From: Natronohydrobacter thiooxidans
GTDB taxonomy: Bacteria; Pseudomonadota; Alphaproteobacteria; Rhodobacterales; Rhodobacteraceae
DNA: 64,000 nucleotides
Reading direction: 5' to 3'
NCBI RefSeq assembly: GCF_001884735.1
Contig: NZ_MJAP01000001.1
Coordinates: forward strand, 186,001-250,000
Made by a program: the position numbers and the translations under genes. The notes under the pieces are model-generated. The model was not told the DNA's origin. It worked only from the letters and a program-made list of their open reading frames with translations, and ran no database searches. Positions within the stretch are counted from its first letter, which is position 1. Each line of letters starts with the position of its first letter. This document shows, piece by piece, positions 1 to 9,839 of the stretch.

Positions 1-1200
1 GTCCACCGTCACGATCTTGGAATGGATCAGACCGGGCTTGAACAGGAATATCTCGACGCCCGAACGCAGCAGATCCTCAAACCGGCTCTCGCTCGCCGCG
101 CCGACGATGCGGCTGTCATTGCGCGCGGGCAGGATCAGCCGTACCCGCACGCCTCGCTCCGCGGCCGAACAGATCGCCACGTGCAGCGCATGATCCGGCA
201 CATAATAGGGCGTGGTCACCACCAGCCGCTCGGTCGCCGCATAGATCATCGCGCGCAAAGCGTCGGACGGGGTAGTGTAGATGTCATCCGGGCCAGAGGC
301 GATGACCTGCGCGATCACCGGGCCGGGCTGCGGCGGGGGGCTGTCCTCGTGCAGAAGCGCGGTCAGATCCTCGGAATGATGCGTCATCCAGTCATGCAGG
401 AACACCGCCTGCTGCTGGCGCACGGCAGGCCCTTCCAGCCGCATCAGGATATCGACCCAGGGCGCATAGCGGCGCTTGATGGCAAAGGCGGCATCGGCAC
501 AATTGCGGCTGCCCACCCAGGACAGGCGGTTGTCCACCACAATGATCTTGCGATGGTTGCGCAGGTCAATGCGCCGGAACAGCAGGCTGATGAAAGGATT
601 GCCCACCGGCGCCGCGCGCTCCAGCGCGACACCAGCCCCTTCCATCTGCCGCCACAGGGGCGAGCGGATCAGGCGGCGCGCGCCGTGATCATCGACCAGA
701 ACCCTGCAGGCGACACCGCGCCGCGCGGCGCGGCACAGCGCATCGGCCATGCGGCTGCCGGTTGTATCGGGCAGCCAGATATAGAACAGCACATGGACAT
801 GCTGGCGTGCGCCCTCGATGGCGTCGAACATGTCCTCCATCATCGCATCGCCCTCGGGCAGAAGCGTCAGCCGGTTGCCCGCGACCGGCAAAAAGCCGCT
901 GATCGCGCGCCCTGCGGCAAAGGCGGGCCCCGCCGGGCCGCGTATGGTCATCGGCGGCACCGAGCTTATCGCCTGCGCCTCCTGCAACTGATTGCGGACC
1001 TCGCGCATCCGCTCGCGATTTGCACGCTCCAGCCGGATCTCGCCGAACAGGAAATAGGCCGCGATTCCAACGCCCGGCAGGGCCGAGATCACCGCGACCC
1101 AGGCCAGCCGCGCCGCAGGCGTCAGCCCTGCGCGCAGCAGCGCGCGGATGACGAAAGCCACCTGCATGAGGAATACCAGAACCACTGCTGCGCCGGTCAC
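1..1200 (-). CDS. cls: Cardiolipin synthase (phospholipase D family), 3' end cut by window
   Basis: Membrane phospholipase-D-superfamily enzyme that condenses two phosphatidylglycerols to cardiolipin and glycerol. The 400 visible codons begin with two hydrophobic N-terminal helices (about residues 5-20 and 30-50). Two HKD motifs follow: HRKIIVVD in the middle and HSKIVTVD at the very edge of the window. The remaining C-terminus is missing. The GTG at 1200 is chosen because AAGGG lies about 8 bases upstream; an in-frame GTG at 1209 has no spaced ribosome site, and an in-frame stop lies just above it. The gene is divergent from the CPBP protease, so the 140-bp gap must hold both promoters. A related PLD-family phosphatidyltransferase remains possible, but the two-helix start plus two HKD motifs is typical of Cls. 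Confidence 0.9.
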   Translation of the reverse strand, partial: MTGAAVVLVFLMQVAFVIRALLRAGLTPAARLAWVAVISALPGVGIAAYFLFGEIRLERANRERMREVRNQLQEAQAISSVPPMTIRGPAGPAFAAGRAISGFLPVAGNRLTLLPEGDAMMEDMFDAIEGARQHVHVLFYIWLPDTTGSRMADALCRAARRGVACRVLVDDHGARRLIRSPLWRQMEGAGVALERAAPVGNPFISLLFRRIDLRNHRKIIVVDNRLSWVGSRNCADAAFAIKRRYAPWVDILMRLEGPAVRQQQAVFLHDWMTHHSEDLTALLHEDSPPPQPGPVIAQVIASGPDDIYTTPSDALRAMIYAATERLVVTTPYYVPDHALHVAICSAAERGVRVRLILPARNDSRIVGAASESRFEDLLRSGVEIFLFKPGLIHSKIVTVD

Positions 1201-1342
1201 GCGGATCACCCTTAAGCTGAGTCGCGCTCACCCTGTCATGGCGCTGCGCCAAAGTCACGCCCGTGACCGGTTGTCGCTTGAAGCCCGCCCGCGAAGACTA
1301 TCTAAAGGCGGCAGATCGTAGCTTGTACCCAAAGGTTCGCCC

Positions 1343-2236
1343 ATGTTGCTCAGCCCGCTTGCCTTCGACCGTTTTGTCGCCCCCGCCCGCCTGCGCCCGC
1401 AGATCTGGCGGTTCCTCGTCGGGCTTGCCGTGGTGATGGTGGTCTATGTCGCATGGATGGGGGTGATGGTCGGGATCGTCTGGGCCGCAAAGGGCGGCAC
1501 CGGGGTGGACCGCGCACTGGGCAGCATCGGCACCGGCAGCACACCGGGGTCGCTGATCCTGCTCTTGCTGACCTTTGTCGGCATGGCGCTCGGCGTCTTC
1601 GCCGCAACCCGCTGGCTGCACAAACGCCCCATTGCCACGCTCTTCGGCCCCCGACAGCTGGTGCTGCGCGATTTCGCGACAGGCTTTGGCATCTTCGTGG
1701 CCTTTGCGATGCCGGGAATTATCTGGTTCTTCTTCACGCTGGATCTGACACCCAATGTCTCGATGCAGATCTGGCTGCTGTTCCTGCCCCTCGCGCTGAT
1801 CGGCCTGCTGATCCAGACCGGCGCCGAAGAACTGATCTTCCGCGGCTATATGCAACAGCAGCTTGCCGCGCGCTTTGCCTCGCGCTGGGTCTGGATGGTG
1901 CTGCCTTCGGTGATTTTCGGACTGGTGCATTACGCGCCCGAGGAAATGGGCGATTCTGTCTGGCTCATGGTCTTTGTCACCGGGTTTTTCGGCCTCGTCA
2001 TGGCCGATCTGACCGCGCGGTCGGGCTCACTTGGCATGGCCTGGGGGCTGCATTTCGCCAATAACCTTTTCGCGGTCCTGGTCTTCACCACCGGCGAGGC
2101 GCTGGACGGGCTCGCGCTCTACCGCCTGCCCTTCTCGGCGCGTGATACCGAAGCGATCCTGCCCTTGCTGGCGATCGATCTTCTCGGCATGATCCTCGTC
2201 TGGGCCGCCTGCCGCTATGCGCTGCGCCGGCGCTGA
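1343..2236 (+). CDS. CPBP family intramembrane glutamic-type protease
   Basis: Integral membrane protein of 297 residues with about seven to eight hydrophobic segments. It carries the CPBP (Abi, Rce1-like) signature: EELIFRG at residues 162-168, FGLVH at about 192-196 and a later HFANN near 240, which together form the glutamate/histidine active site in this family. Family members cleave CAAX-type or signal-like substrates, or protect against bacteriocins; nothing here identifies the substrate. AAAGG stands about 8 bases before the ATG. It is separated by about 55 bp from accD and may be transcribed with it. Confidence 0.85.
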   Translation: MLLSPLAFDRFVAPARLRPQIWRFLVGLAVVMVVYVAWMGVMVGIVWAAKGGTGVDRALGSIGTGSTPGSLILLLLTFVGMALGVFAATRWLHKRPIATLFGPRQLVLRDFATGFGIFVAFAMPGIIWFFFTLDLTPNVSMQIWLLFLPLALIGLLIQTGAEELIFRGYMQQQLAARFASRWVWMVLPSVIFGLVHYAPEEMGDSVWLMVFVTGFFGLVMADLTARSGSLGMAWGLHFANNLFAVLVFTTGEALDGLALYRLPFSARDTEAILPLLAIDLLGMILVWAACRYALRRR

Positions 2237-2291
2237 TTGCATTTTGCCCCGCTTCGCCTTATCTGGCCCCTAATCTTGCAGGGATGTGCCG

Positions 2292-3194
2292 ATGAACTGG
2301 ATCACCAATTACGTCCGCCCGACAATCAACTCGCTGTTCTCGCGCCGCGAAATGCCCGAGAATCTGTGGGAGAAATGCCCCGAATGCGGCACGATGCTGT
2401 TCCATCGGGAACTCGCGGACAATCAGCGCGTCTGCACCTCCTGCGGGCATCACATGGGGATCACCCCGCGCGAGCGCTTCCAGAGCTTCTTCGATGGCGG
2501 CATGTACAAGGAAATCGCGGTGCCGCAGCCCCTGGCCGACCCGCTGCATTTTCGCGATCAGAAGAAATACCCCGACCGGATGAAAGCGGCGCAGAAACAG
2601 ACCGGCGAGAAAGACGCCATGCTGATCGGCGAGGGCGAGGTCCTGCGCACCAGGCTTGTGGCCATCGCGCAGGATTTCAGCTTCATGGGCGGGTCGATGG
2701 GCATGTATGTCGGCAATGCCATCATCGCCGCCTGCGAACATGCCGTGGCGCGCAAATTGCCGTTGGTGCTGTTTTCCGCCGCCGGTGGCGCGCGGATGCA
2801 GGAGGGGATCCTCTCGCTGATGCAGATGCCGCGCACCACGGTCGCCGTGGACATGCTGCGCGAAGCGGGGCTGCCCTATATCGTGGTGCTGACCCATCCG
2901 ACCACGGGCGGCGTGACCGCAAGCTATGCCATGCTGGGCGATGTGCAGATTGCCGAGCCGAATGCGCTGATCTGTTTTGCCGGCCCGCGTGTGATCGAAC
3001 AGACCATCCGCGAAAAACTGCCCGAGGGGTTCCAGCGCGCCGAATATCTGCTGGAGCATGGCATGCTTGACCGTGTGACCCCGCGCAAGGATCTGCGCGT
3101 GGAAATTGCCACGATCCTGCGCATGCTGACCGGTCAGGGGGCCGTGGTGCATGGCGAACTGCCAGCCCCGCCCCCCGCAGAACCTGCCCCATGA
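2292..3194 (+). CDS. accD: Acetyl-CoA carboxylase carboxyltransferase subunit beta
   Basis: Beta subunit of the carboxyltransferase that moves the carboxyl group from carboxybiotin to acetyl-CoA, the first committed step of fatty acid synthesis. The N-terminal four-cysteine zinc ribbon (CPEC then CTSC) and the crotonase-like carboxyltransferase core with GGARMQEG and the [12 protein letters not shown] region are all visible. A GTG two codons earlier (2286) is possible, but AGGGA at about 2280 is better spaced for the ATG at 2292. The stop overlaps the folC start by four bases (ATGA), the accD-folC pairing seen widely in proteobacteria. Confidence 0.96.
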   Translation: MNWITNYVRPTINSLFSRREMPENLWEKCPECGTMLFHRELADNQRVCTSCGHHMGITPRERFQSFFDGGMYKEIAVPQPLADPLHFRDQKKYPDRMKAAQKQTGEKDAMLIGEGEVLRTRLVAIAQDFSFMGGSMGMYVGNAIIAACEHAVARKLPLVLFSAAGGARMQEGILSLMQMPRTTVAVDMLREAGLPYIVVLTHPTTGGVTASYAMLGDVQIAEPNALICFAGPRVIEQTIREKLPEGFQRAEYLLEHGMLDRVTPRKDLRVEIATILRMLTGQGAVVHGELPAPPPAEPAP

Positions 3195-4477
3195 GCACGC
3201 CCCAGTCCGACGCGCTCCAGTCCGACGCGCTTCTGGCGCGGATGATGGAATTTCACCCCAAGATCATCGACCTGACGCTGGATCGTGTCTGGCGGCTGCT
3301 GGAGGCACTTGACCACCCCGAGCGCAAATTGCCGCCGGTGATCCATCTCGCGGGCACCAATGGCAAAGGCTCGACCCAAGCCATGATCCGCGCGGGGCTG
3401 GAGGCCACGGGCGCGCGCGTGCATGCCTATACCTCGCCGCATCTGGCGCGCTTTCATGAACGCATCCGGCTGGCGGGCGATCTGATTTCGGAACCCGCGC
3501 TGAGCGCGCTTCTGGACGAAGCGCTGGCCGCCAATGGCACCGATGCGATCACCTATTTCGAGATCACCACCTGCGCCGCGCTTCTGGCCTTTGCCCGCAC
3601 ACCCGCCGATTACACGCTGCTGGAAGTCGGGCTTGGCGGACGGCTCGACGCCACCAATGTCGTGGATAACCCGGCGCTGACGGTGATCACACCGATCAGT
3701 CTCGATCATCAGCAATATCTGGGCGAGACCCTGCCCGAGATTGCGGGAGAGAAGGCCGGGATCATCAAACGCGGCGTGCCTTGCGTGGTCGGCCCGCAGG
3801 AAGATGCCGCGCTGGAGGTGATCGAGGCCCGCGCCGCACGTCTGGGGGCGCCGCTGCTGGCTTTCGGTCAGCACTGGCATGTCGGGATTGAGGGGGGGCG
3901 GCTGGTCTATCAGGACGAGAGCGGCCTTCTGGACCTGCCGCTGCCGAACCTTGCCGGACCGCATCAGATTCAGAATGCGGGCATGGCGCTGGCCGCCTTG
4001 CGCGCGCTGGGGCGTGGCGAGGGGGCCGAAGCGGCTGTCACCCGCGCCGAATGGCCCGCCCGGATGCAGCGTCTGCGCCATGGCCCGCTGGCTGAGGCAT
4101 TGCCCAGGGGCACGCTCTGGCTCGATGGTGGCCATAATCCGGCGGCGGGCGAGGCGATTTCCGCCACGCTCGCGCAGATGGGGGTGGGGCGCATCTGGTT
4201 GATCTGCGGGATGCTGAACACCAAGGATGTGGCAGGTTTCATGCGCCCGCTGCGCGATGTGGCGCAGCATCTTTATGCGGTGTCGATCCCCGGCGAGGCC
4301 GCGACCCTTGCTGCATCCGCTACAGCGCAGGCGGCACTGGATGCAGGCATCAGCGCCAGCACAGCAGCGAACGTGCAGGCCGCCTTGGCCAGCATCGCGG
4401 CGCAAGACCCGCAGGCGCATGTCCTGATCTGCGGCTCGCTCTATCTGGCCGGGGGCATCCTGCGCGAGAACGGGTAG
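3191..4477 (+). CDS. folC: Bifunctional dihydrofolate synthase / folylpolyglutamate synthase
   Basis: Mur-ligase-family ATP-dependent enzyme that adds glutamate to dihydropteroate and then to folates. At 428 residues it is normal length. The P-loop GTNGKGST lies near residue 55, followed by the family's HLARFHERI and [10 protein letters not shown] motifs and a C-terminal Mur ligase domain with LDGGHNP. It is translationally coupled to accD through ATGA. The gene is convergent with panB across a 45-bp gap that shows no clear terminator. Folate supply is relevant to the several GcvT-type folate enzymes in this window. Confidence 0.95.
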   Translation: MSTPQSDALQSDALLARMMEFHPKIIDLTLDRVWRLLEALDHPERKLPPVIHLAGTNGKGSTQAMIRAGLEATGARVHAYTSPHLARFHERIRLAGDLISEPALSALLDEALAANGTDAITYFEITTCAALLAFARTPADYTLLEVGLGGRLDATNVVDNPALTVITPISLDHQQYLGETLPEIAGEKAGIIKRGVPCVVGPQEDAALEVIEARAARLGAPLLAFGQHWHVGIEGGRLVYQDESGLLDLPLPNLAGPHQIQNAGMALAALRALGRGEGAEAAVTRAEWPARMQRLRHGPLAEALPRGTLWLDGGHNPAAGEAISATLAQMGVGRIWLICGMLNTKDVAGFMRPLRDVAQHLYAVSIPGEAATLAASATAQAALDAGISASTAANVQAALASIAAQDPQAHVLICGSLYLAGGILRENG

Positions 4478-4522
4478 TGGCCGCCCGCCAGGACTGAAAC
4501 AAGGGTCGTGACGTCGCAAAAG

Positions 4523-5332
4523 TTAACGATAGACCTGATCCGCGCCGGGAAAGGCGCGGGTCTTGACCTCGGCGGCATAGTCCGCCACCGCGCGTTCAAT
4601 CGCGGGGCCAAGATCCCCGTAAACCTTGACGAATTTCGGCACGTGCGGGTTCAGGCCCAGCATATCCTCCAGCACCAGAATTTGCCCGTCGCAGTGTTTC
4701 GACGCGCCGATGCCGATGGTCGGGATATCCACGGCCGCGGTGATGCGGTCGGCAAGCTCCTCGACCACGCCCTCGACCACCAGCGCGAAGGCCCCGGCCT
4801 GCGCGACGGCAAGCGCATCGTCGATATGGGTGGCCCAGGCGGCCTCGTCGCGGCCCTGCACCTTGAACCCGCCCATCGTGTTCACCGATTGCGGCGTCAG
4901 GCCGATATGGGCCATGACCGGAATGCCACGTTCCGACAGGAAGCGGATCGTCTCGGCCATGCGCGCGCCGCCTTCCAGCTTCACCGCCCCGCAGGCGGTT
5001 TCCTTCATGATCCTTGCGGCATTGCGAAAGGCCATCTGCGGGCTTTCCTCATAGGTGCCGAAGGGCATATCGACCACCACCAGCGCGCGTTCGGTGCCGC
5101 GCACGACGGCCTTGCCATGCATGATCATCAGATCGAGCGGCACGCCGATGGTGCTGTCCATCCCATGCATGACCATGCCGAGACTGTCGCCCACGAGGAT
5201 GAAATCGGCGTATCTGTCCACGATCTTGGCCGTATGGGCGTGGTAGCTGGTCAGCGAGACGATGGGTTCTCCGCCTTTGCGGGCGCGGATCTGGGGGGCG
5301 GTGATGCGGCGAATGGGGGTCTGGGCGCTCAT
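4523..5332 (-). CDS. panB: 3-methyl-2-oxobutanoate hydroxymethyltransferase
   Basis: Ketopantoate hydroxymethyltransferase, a cytoplasmic TIM-barrel enzyme. It transfers a hydroxymethyl group from 5,10-methylene-tetrahydrofolate to 2-oxoisovalerate, the first step of pantothenate synthesis. The 269-residue length is standard. The metal-binding [11 protein letters not shown] motif, the FGTYEESP segment and the VKLEGG segment are present. Its ATG overlaps the panC stop (ATGA), so panC-panB form a translationally coupled operon read leftward. Confidence 0.96.
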   Translation of the reverse strand: MSAQTPIRRITAPQIRARKGGEPIVSLTSYHAHTAKIVDRYADFILVGDSLGMVMHGMDSTIGVPLDLMIMHGKAVVRGTERALVVVDMPFGTYEESPQMAFRNAARIMKETACGAVKLEGGARMAETIRFLSERGIPVMAHIGLTPQSVNTMGGFKVQGRDEAAWATHIDDALAVAQAGAFALVVEGVVEELADRITAAVDIPTIGIGASKHCDGQILVLEDMLGLNPHVPKFVKVYGDLGPAIERAVADYAAEVKTRAFPGADQVYR

Positions 5333-6198
5333 GTTTCCTCCGGGCTTGGGTGGACCACACGGTTGTCGATAAGAAAAACCTTGCCGAAAGAGGCGGCAAG
5401 CAGGATGACGGCCGGGCGTGTCAGCGGGCCGGAAATGGTGTCGAGCGTGCCCGCGTCGCGGATATCGACGGATTGCACGCGGGCGCGCGGCTCGGCTTCG
5501 AGCGTGGCGCGGACATGGGAGCGCAGGCGCGAGGCGGTGATGCCGCTGGGGGCCATGGCTTCGGCCTGATCGAGCGCGCGGGCGAGCACTGGGGCTGCGG
5601 CCCGGTCGGCGGGGGCAAGCCGCACATTGCGCGAGGACATGGCCAGCCCGTCGGCCTCGCGCTGGATGGGGGCGCCGATGATTTCCACGCCCATATCCAG
5701 ATCGCGGGTCATGGTGCGGATCACGGCAAGCTGCTGATAATCCTTCTCGCCGAATATTGCGGCATCGGGGCGGATGATGTTGAACAGTTTGGTCACGATG
5801 GTCGCGACGCCGCGGAAATGACCGGGGCGCAGCTTGCCGATCAGGGTTTTCGCCAGTTCCGTGGTCTCGACAATGGTCTGGGCCTGCGGGTCATAGATGG
5901 CGGCGGCATCCGGGGCAAAGACCGCATCGACGCCCTCGGCACGTAACAGGTCGAAATCGCGGGCCTCATCGCGGGGATAGCTGTCGAAATCCTCGCCGGG
6001 GCCGAATTGGGTCGGGTTGACGAAGATCGAGGCGATCACCCGGCCCTGCACTCCGGCGCGCTGGCGGGCAAGGCGCATGAGCGAGAGATGGCCTTCGTGC
6101 AGAAAGCCCATGGTGGGCACGAGGACGAGGGGCGTGCCGGGCTGGCGCCATTCGGCGCAAAGCTCGCGGATATCGGTTTTGGTGCGGGTGATATGCAT
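5329..6198 (-). CDS. panC: Pantothenate synthetase (pantoate--beta-alanine ligase)
   Basis: ATP-dependent ligase joining pantoate to beta-alanine. Class I aminoacyl-tRNA-synthetase-like signatures are clear: [12 protein letters not shown] near residue 30 (HIGH-like), FGEKDYQQL in the middle and MSSRN for the KMSKS-like loop. The 289 residues match the family. It is first in the panC-panB operon. The region upstream of its start contains a perfect 13-bp-arm hairpin shared with the end of hemF. Confidence 0.96.
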   Translation of the reverse strand: MHITRTKTDIRELCAEWRQPGTPLVLVPTMGFLHEGHLSLMRLARQRAGVQGRVIASIFVNPTQFGPGEDFDSYPRDEARDFDLLRAEGVDAVFAPDAAAIYDPQAQTIVETTELAKTLIGKLRPGHFRGVATIVTKLFNIIRPDAAIFGEKDYQQLAVIRTMTRDLDMGVEIIGAPIQREADGLAMSSRNVRLAPADRAAAPVLARALDQAEAMAPSGITASRLRSHVRATLEAEPRARVQSVDIRDAGTLDTISGPLTRPAVILLAASFGKVFLIDNRVVHPSPEET

Positions 6199-6218
6199 GG
6201 GGATCGTTCCGGTGACTC

Positions 6219-6247
6219 GTAGGGTGCGTACTGAGTACGCACCCTAC
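6219..6247. repeat. Perfect intergenic palindrome, 13-bp arms, TGA loop (copy 1)
   Basis: Left arm GTAGGGTGCGTAC (6219-6231), loop TGA, right arm GTACGCACCCTAC (6235-6247). The element lies between panC and hemF and covers the last bases of hemF, including its stop codon. The same architecture (29 bp, 13-bp arms, TGA loop, shared AGGTGCGT/GGGTGCGT core) recurs at 17004-17032. This suggests a REP-like repeat family. There is no T run, so it is a poor intrinsic terminator on its own. Confidence 0.8.
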
Positions 6248-7137
6248 ACCCATCGCGCGAAAGGGGGCAGGGACATCAGCACCGCATCCGGGTCATGCCC
6301 GGTCTGCAATCCGAATTTCGTGCCACGGTCATAAACGAGATTGTATTCAGCATAGAGGCCGCGATGGATGAGCTGGGTTTCCTTCTCGGCCTCGCCCCAC
6401 GCGAGCTTCCGCCGCCGTTCGACCTGCGCCAGAAAGGCGGGCAGGAAGGCGCGGCCCACATCCTGCGTGAAGGCGAAATCGGCCTCCCAGTCGCTGGTGC
6501 AGTAATCATCATAGAAGATACCGCCCACGCCCCGCGCGCGCTTTCGATGGGGAATGAAGAAATACTCATCCGCCCAATTCTTGAAACGCGGGTAGAGATC
6601 GGCGCCATGCGGGTCGCAATAGCGCTTCAATGTCGCGTGGAAATCGGCGGTATCTTCGGCATATTCGATGCAGGGATTCAGGTCAGACCCGCCGCCGAAC
6701 CACCAGCCGCCCGGTGTCCAGAACATGCGGGTGTTCATATGTACGGCAGGCACATGCGGGTTCTGCATATGGGCGACCAGCGAAATGCCCGAGGCCCAGA
6801 AGCGCGGATCCTGCTCCAGCCCCGGTATTTCCTTGCGCGCGGTCAGCGAGCGCTGCGCCTGTTCGCCCAGCGCGCCATAGACTTCCGAGACATTCACGCC
6901 GACTTTCTCGAACACCCGCCCGCCGCGCATCACGCTCATCAGCCCGCCGCCCGCATCCTCGCCCTCGGGGCCGTGGCGCTGGGTGTCGCGGATCTCGAAC
7001 CGCCCGGGCGCGCGATCCGACAGGGGGCCGTCCGTCTGACTGTCCTCGACCGCCTCGAATGCGGCCACGATCTGATCGCGCAGCGCGCGAAACCAGTCTG
7101 CCGCGCGGCGTTTGCGGTCGGTGAACGCGTCGCTCAT
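6244..7137 (-). CDS. hemF: Oxygen-dependent coproporphyrinogen III oxidase
   Basis: Aerobic heme-pathway enzyme that oxidatively decarboxylates coproporphyrinogen III to protoporphyrinogen IX. The 297 residues include the family blocks HMNTRMFW, GGGSDLNPC, RGVGGIFYDDY and YDRGTKFGLQTG. Start ATG at 7137 has GGAGGGGAT about 9 bases upstream. The stop codon lies inside the palindrome described at 6219-6247. Its presence shows that heme or bacteriochlorophyll precursors can be made with oxygen. Confidence 0.96.
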   Translation of the reverse strand: MSDAFTDRKRRAADWFRALRDQIVAAFEAVEDSQTDGPLSDRAPGRFEIRDTQRHGPEGEDAGGGLMSVMRGGRVFEKVGVNVSEVYGALGEQAQRSLTARKEIPGLEQDPRFWASGISLVAHMQNPHVPAVHMNTRMFWTPGGWWFGGGSDLNPCIEYAEDTADFHATLKRYCDPHGADLYPRFKNWADEYFFIPHRKRARGVGGIFYDDYCTSDWEADFAFTQDVGRAFLPAFLAQVERRRKLAWGEAEKETQLIHRGLYAEYNLVYDRGTKFGLQTGHDPDAVLMSLPPFARWV

Positions 7138-7200
7138 GGTCTGATCCCCTCCGGTCCTTGCCCAGATGTGGCATGCGCTGTCGCGGGTGACAAGCCGCGT

Positions 7201-7794
7201 TTAGATCTGCGCCAGAAGTGTCGCATGGCGGGCGAGATAGGCCGCGCGGGTCTCGGCGGGGGGGCGCAGATGCAGCGACAGCCCCGTCAGCAGGGCCGGA
7301 TCGGGCTTGCCGAAGAAGCGGTCTGACTCTGCGGCGGTAAACCCGGCGATCCGGGTGGCTTCCAGCCAGGCCGAGAGGCGGTCAGCGGCCTTGATCTTCT
7401 TCTTGACCGGGGCAGGCAGCCGCGCGGGCAGGCCGAAGCGGATATGAATGGCCGTGCTGAGGCGGTCATCGAGCGCGCCATAGCCGGGGCCGACTGCGGC
7501 TTTCACCGGTGAAATCATGTCGCCGATCACATATTCGGGCGCATCATGCAAAAGTGCGGCCAGTTGCCAGCGCGGATCGGGGCGCGGGGTCATGCGGGTA
7601 TAGATTTCCTCGACCAGCAGCGAATGTTCGGCCACGGAATAGGGCCAGTCGCCCATGGTCTGCCCGTTCCAGCGGGCGACAAAGGCCAGTCCATGCGCGA
7701 TATCCTCGATCTCGATATCGACCGGGGTCGGGTCCAGCAGGTCGAGCCTGCGGCCCGAAAGCATCCGTTGCCAGGCGCGGGGCGGTGGGGGCAT
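7201..7794 (-). CDS. HD-domain phosphohydrolase (YfbR-like)
   Basis: Soluble protein of about 197 residues with an HD metal-binding domain: a histidine in the SVAEHSLLV segment, then ALLHDAPEYVIGD, the HD doublet typical of 5'-deoxynucleotidase and related nucleotide phosphohydrolases. The ATG at 7794 (MPPPPRAWQ) is preferred over the 46-codon extension to 7932, which is proline- and arginine-rich without domain similarity and would run to the SDR start. The ribosome site is weak: AGGAG lies more than 20 bases upstream. The substrate is not determined by sequence; a dNMP is a family-based guess. Confidence 0.75.
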   Translation of the reverse strand: MPPPPRAWQRMLSGRRLDLLDPTPVDIEIEDIAHGLAFVARWNGQTMGDWPYSVAEHSLLVEEIYTRMTPRPDPRWQLAALLHDAPEYVIGDMISPVKAAVGPGYGALDDRLSTAIHIRFGLPARLPAPVKKKIKAADRLSAWLEATRIAGFTAAESDRFFGKPDPALLTGLSLHLRPPAETRAAYLARHATLLAQI

Positions 7795-7931
7795 GGGGGT
7801 CTCGCTATGTCTGTTCTCCTGCTTGGTAGCGGCTGGCGGCGGGCAGGTCCAGCAGGTGACGTAACGTCGCCTTTGCTGTGGGTGCAGGGCGCGGGATAAA
7901 TCGCCGGGCAAGTCAGGGCGAGGAGGGGGCA

Positions 7932-8690
7932 ATGCAGATTGAGGGCCAGATGGCGGTTGTGACCGGGGGTGGCAGCGGGCTGGGGGCGGCGAGCGCGCGG
8001 CATCTGGCGGCGCGGGGCGCGCAGGTGGCGATTTTCGATTTCGACATGGCGCGGGCCGAGGCCGTGGCGGCAGAGATCGGCGGGTGTGCCTTCCGGGTGG
8101 ATGTGGGCGATGCGGGGGCCGTGGGCGCGGCCATGGCCGAGGCCGCGCAGATGGGCGCGCTGCGCGTCGTGGTGAACTGTGCGGGGATCGCGACAGCGGC
8201 GCGGGTGGTCGGGCGTGACGGGCTGCCCTCGACCGAGGTGTTCGAGCGGGTGGTGCGCGTCAATCTGATCGGGTCTTTCAATGTCATGGCCCATGCCGCC
8301 GCCGTCATGAAAGGGCTGGACCCGCTGGACGGGGGCGAGCGCGGGGTGATCGTGAACACCTCTTCCGCCGCCTGGCAGGACGGGCAGGTGGGTCAGGCGG
8401 CCTATGCGGCGTCCAAGGGTGGCATTGCCGCGATGTGCCTGCCTGTGGCGCGGGATCTGGCGCGCGACGGTATCCGCTGCATCGCCATCGCGCCGGGGCT
8501 GTTCCGCACCCCGATGATGGAGGCGCTGCCGGAAGAGACGACCCGCGCCATCACGGCGAATATTCCTTTTCCGGCGCGGCTGGGCGATCCGGCGGAGTTC
8601 GCGCTGATGGTGGGGCAGATCATCGAGAACCCCTATCTGAACGGCACCACGATCCGGCTGGACGGGGCGACGCGCCTGCCCGCGCGGTAA
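7932..8690 (+). CDS. Short-chain dehydrogenase, 3-hydroxyacyl-CoA dehydrogenase type
   Basis: Classical SDR of 252 residues: nucleotide-binding TGGGSGLG near residue 11, VVNCAGI in the NAG position, and a serine-then-YAASKGG catalytic block. The overall pattern (acidic residue in IFDFD after beta-2, predicting NAD; the PGLFRTPMM loop) resembles type-2 3-hydroxyacyl-CoA dehydrogenases (HSD10). These act in fatty-acid or branched-chain amino-acid oxidation. GGAGGGGG directly precedes the ATG at 7932 and decides against the earlier start. It stands alone, convergent with the BMP transporter operon. Confidence 0.85.
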   Translation: MQIEGQMAVVTGGGSGLGAASARHLAARGAQVAIFDFDMARAEAVAAEIGGCAFRVDVGDAGAVGAAMAEAAQMGALRVVVNCAGIATAARVVGRDGLPSTEVFERVVRVNLIGSFNVMAHAAAVMKGLDPLDGGERGVIVNTSSAAWQDGQVGQAAYAASKGGIAAMCLPVARDLARDGIRCIAIAPGLFRTPMMEALPEETTRAITANIPFPARLGDPAEFALMVGQIIENPYLNGTTIRLDGATRLPAR

Positions 8691-8693
8691 GGC

Positions 8694-8719
8694 AAAACCC
8701 CCGGCACCGGGCCGGGGGT
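8694..8719 (-). terminator. Rho-independent terminator of the BMP transporter operon
   Basis: A 9-bp perfect stem, ACCCCCGGC with GCCGGGGGT, encloses a 5-base loop. Read on the minus strand it is followed by TTTT. It sits between two convergent genes and most clearly serves the leftward ABC operon; there is no T run in the plus direction. Confidence 0.7.
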
Positions 8720-8744
8720 CGTGTCGGAGATTTCCGAAAGGCGA

Positions 8745-9809
8745 TCAGTTCGGGATATCTGCCGTGATCCCTTCGACATAGAAATCCATCGTCAGCAGAT
8801 CGCCATCGGGCGCGGTCTCGCCCTCAGCCAGCCAGGGCGTGCCATCCTGCTTGTTGATCGGGCCGGTGAAGGGGTGATATTCACCCGCCGCGATGGCGGC
8901 GATCATCTCTTCCGCCTCGGCGCGGACATCCTCGGGGATCAGATCGCTCAGGGGCGCGAAGCCCACCATGCCATCGACGATCCCGTGCCAGACATCACCG
9001 GCTTCCCATGTGCCGTCCTGCACCGCGCGCACGCGTTCGATGTAATAGGGCGCCCAGACATCAAGGATGCCGGTCAGATGCGACTGCGGGGCGAAGGCCG
9101 ACATGTCGGATGCCTGACCAAAGGCGTAGATGCCCGCATCCTGCGCAACTGTCAGCGGCGCGGTCGAATCGGTGTGCTGCATGATGATATCGGCGCCCTG
9201 TTCGATCAGCGCTTCGGCAGCGGCGGCTTCCTGCGCCGGGTCATACCAGCTATAGACCCAGACCACGTTGAATTCGACATCCGGGTTCACGGCCTTGGCA
9301 TGCAGATAGGCCGAATTGATGCCCATGATCACTTCGGGGATCGGGAAAGAGGCGATATAGCCCACGCGGTTGGTTTCGGTCATCTTGCCTGCAATATGGC
9401 CGATGACCGCGCGCCCCTCATAGAACCGCGCGTTATACAGGCTCACATTGTCGGTTTCCTGAATGTAGCCGGTGGCGTGCTCGAATTTCACATTCGGAAA
9501 GCGTGCGGCGACCGTGTTCATGTCGGGGCCATAGCCGAAAGAGGTGGCGAAGATCAGATCCGTGCCCGACAGCGCCATCTGGGTCATGACCCGCTCTGCA
9601 TCGGCGCCATATGCCACGTTTTCGACATAGGTGGTTTCGACGGCATCGCCGAATTCGGCCTCGACCGCCAGACGGGCCTGATCATGGGTATAGGTCCAGC
9701 CATGATCGCCCACCGGGCCGATATAGATGAAGCCCACCTTGGTCGTATCCGCAAGGGCGGGCGCGGCAAGTGCCATGCCCAGTGCGGCAGTCATCAGCAG
9801 TCTTTTCAT
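8745..9809 (-). CDS. BMP family ABC transporter substrate-binding protein
   Basis: Periplasmic binding protein of 354 residues with a Sec signal peptide ending near ALAAPALA-DT. It has the basic-membrane-protein (PnrA/Med-like) fold, with segments such as GFIYIGPVGDHGWTY and FATSFGYG and, near the middle, HATGYIQETDN and AGKMTETNRVGYI. Family members bind purine nucleosides; ligand identity here is inferred from family only. It is the last gene of a four-gene importer read leftward and is closed by a terminator. Confidence 0.9.
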   Translation of the reverse strand: MKRLLMTAALGMALAAPALADTTKVGFIYIGPVGDHGWTYTHDQARLAVEAEFGDAVETTYVENVAYGADAERVMTQMALSGTDLIFATSFGYGPDMNTVAARFPNVKFEHATGYIQETDNVSLYNARFYEGRAVIGHIAGKMTETNRVGYIASFPIPEVIMGINSAYLHAKAVNPDVEFNVVWVYSWYDPAQEAAAAEALIEQGADIIMQHTDSTAPLTVAQDAGIYAFGQASDMSAFAPQSHLTGILDVWAPYYIERVRAVQDGTWEAGDVWHGIVDGMVGFAPLSDLIPEDVRAEAEEMIAAIAAGEYHPFTGPINKQDGTPWLAEGETAPDGDLLTMDFYVEGITADIPN

Positions 9810-9839
9810 TGGGGTTTCTCCCTGTTGGCAGCAAAAGCC

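Noticed and set aside
22..1215. A 397-codon plus-strand frame at the left edge
   Set aside because: Opposite strand of cardiolipin synthase; only the minus frame shows HKD motifs and transmembrane helices.
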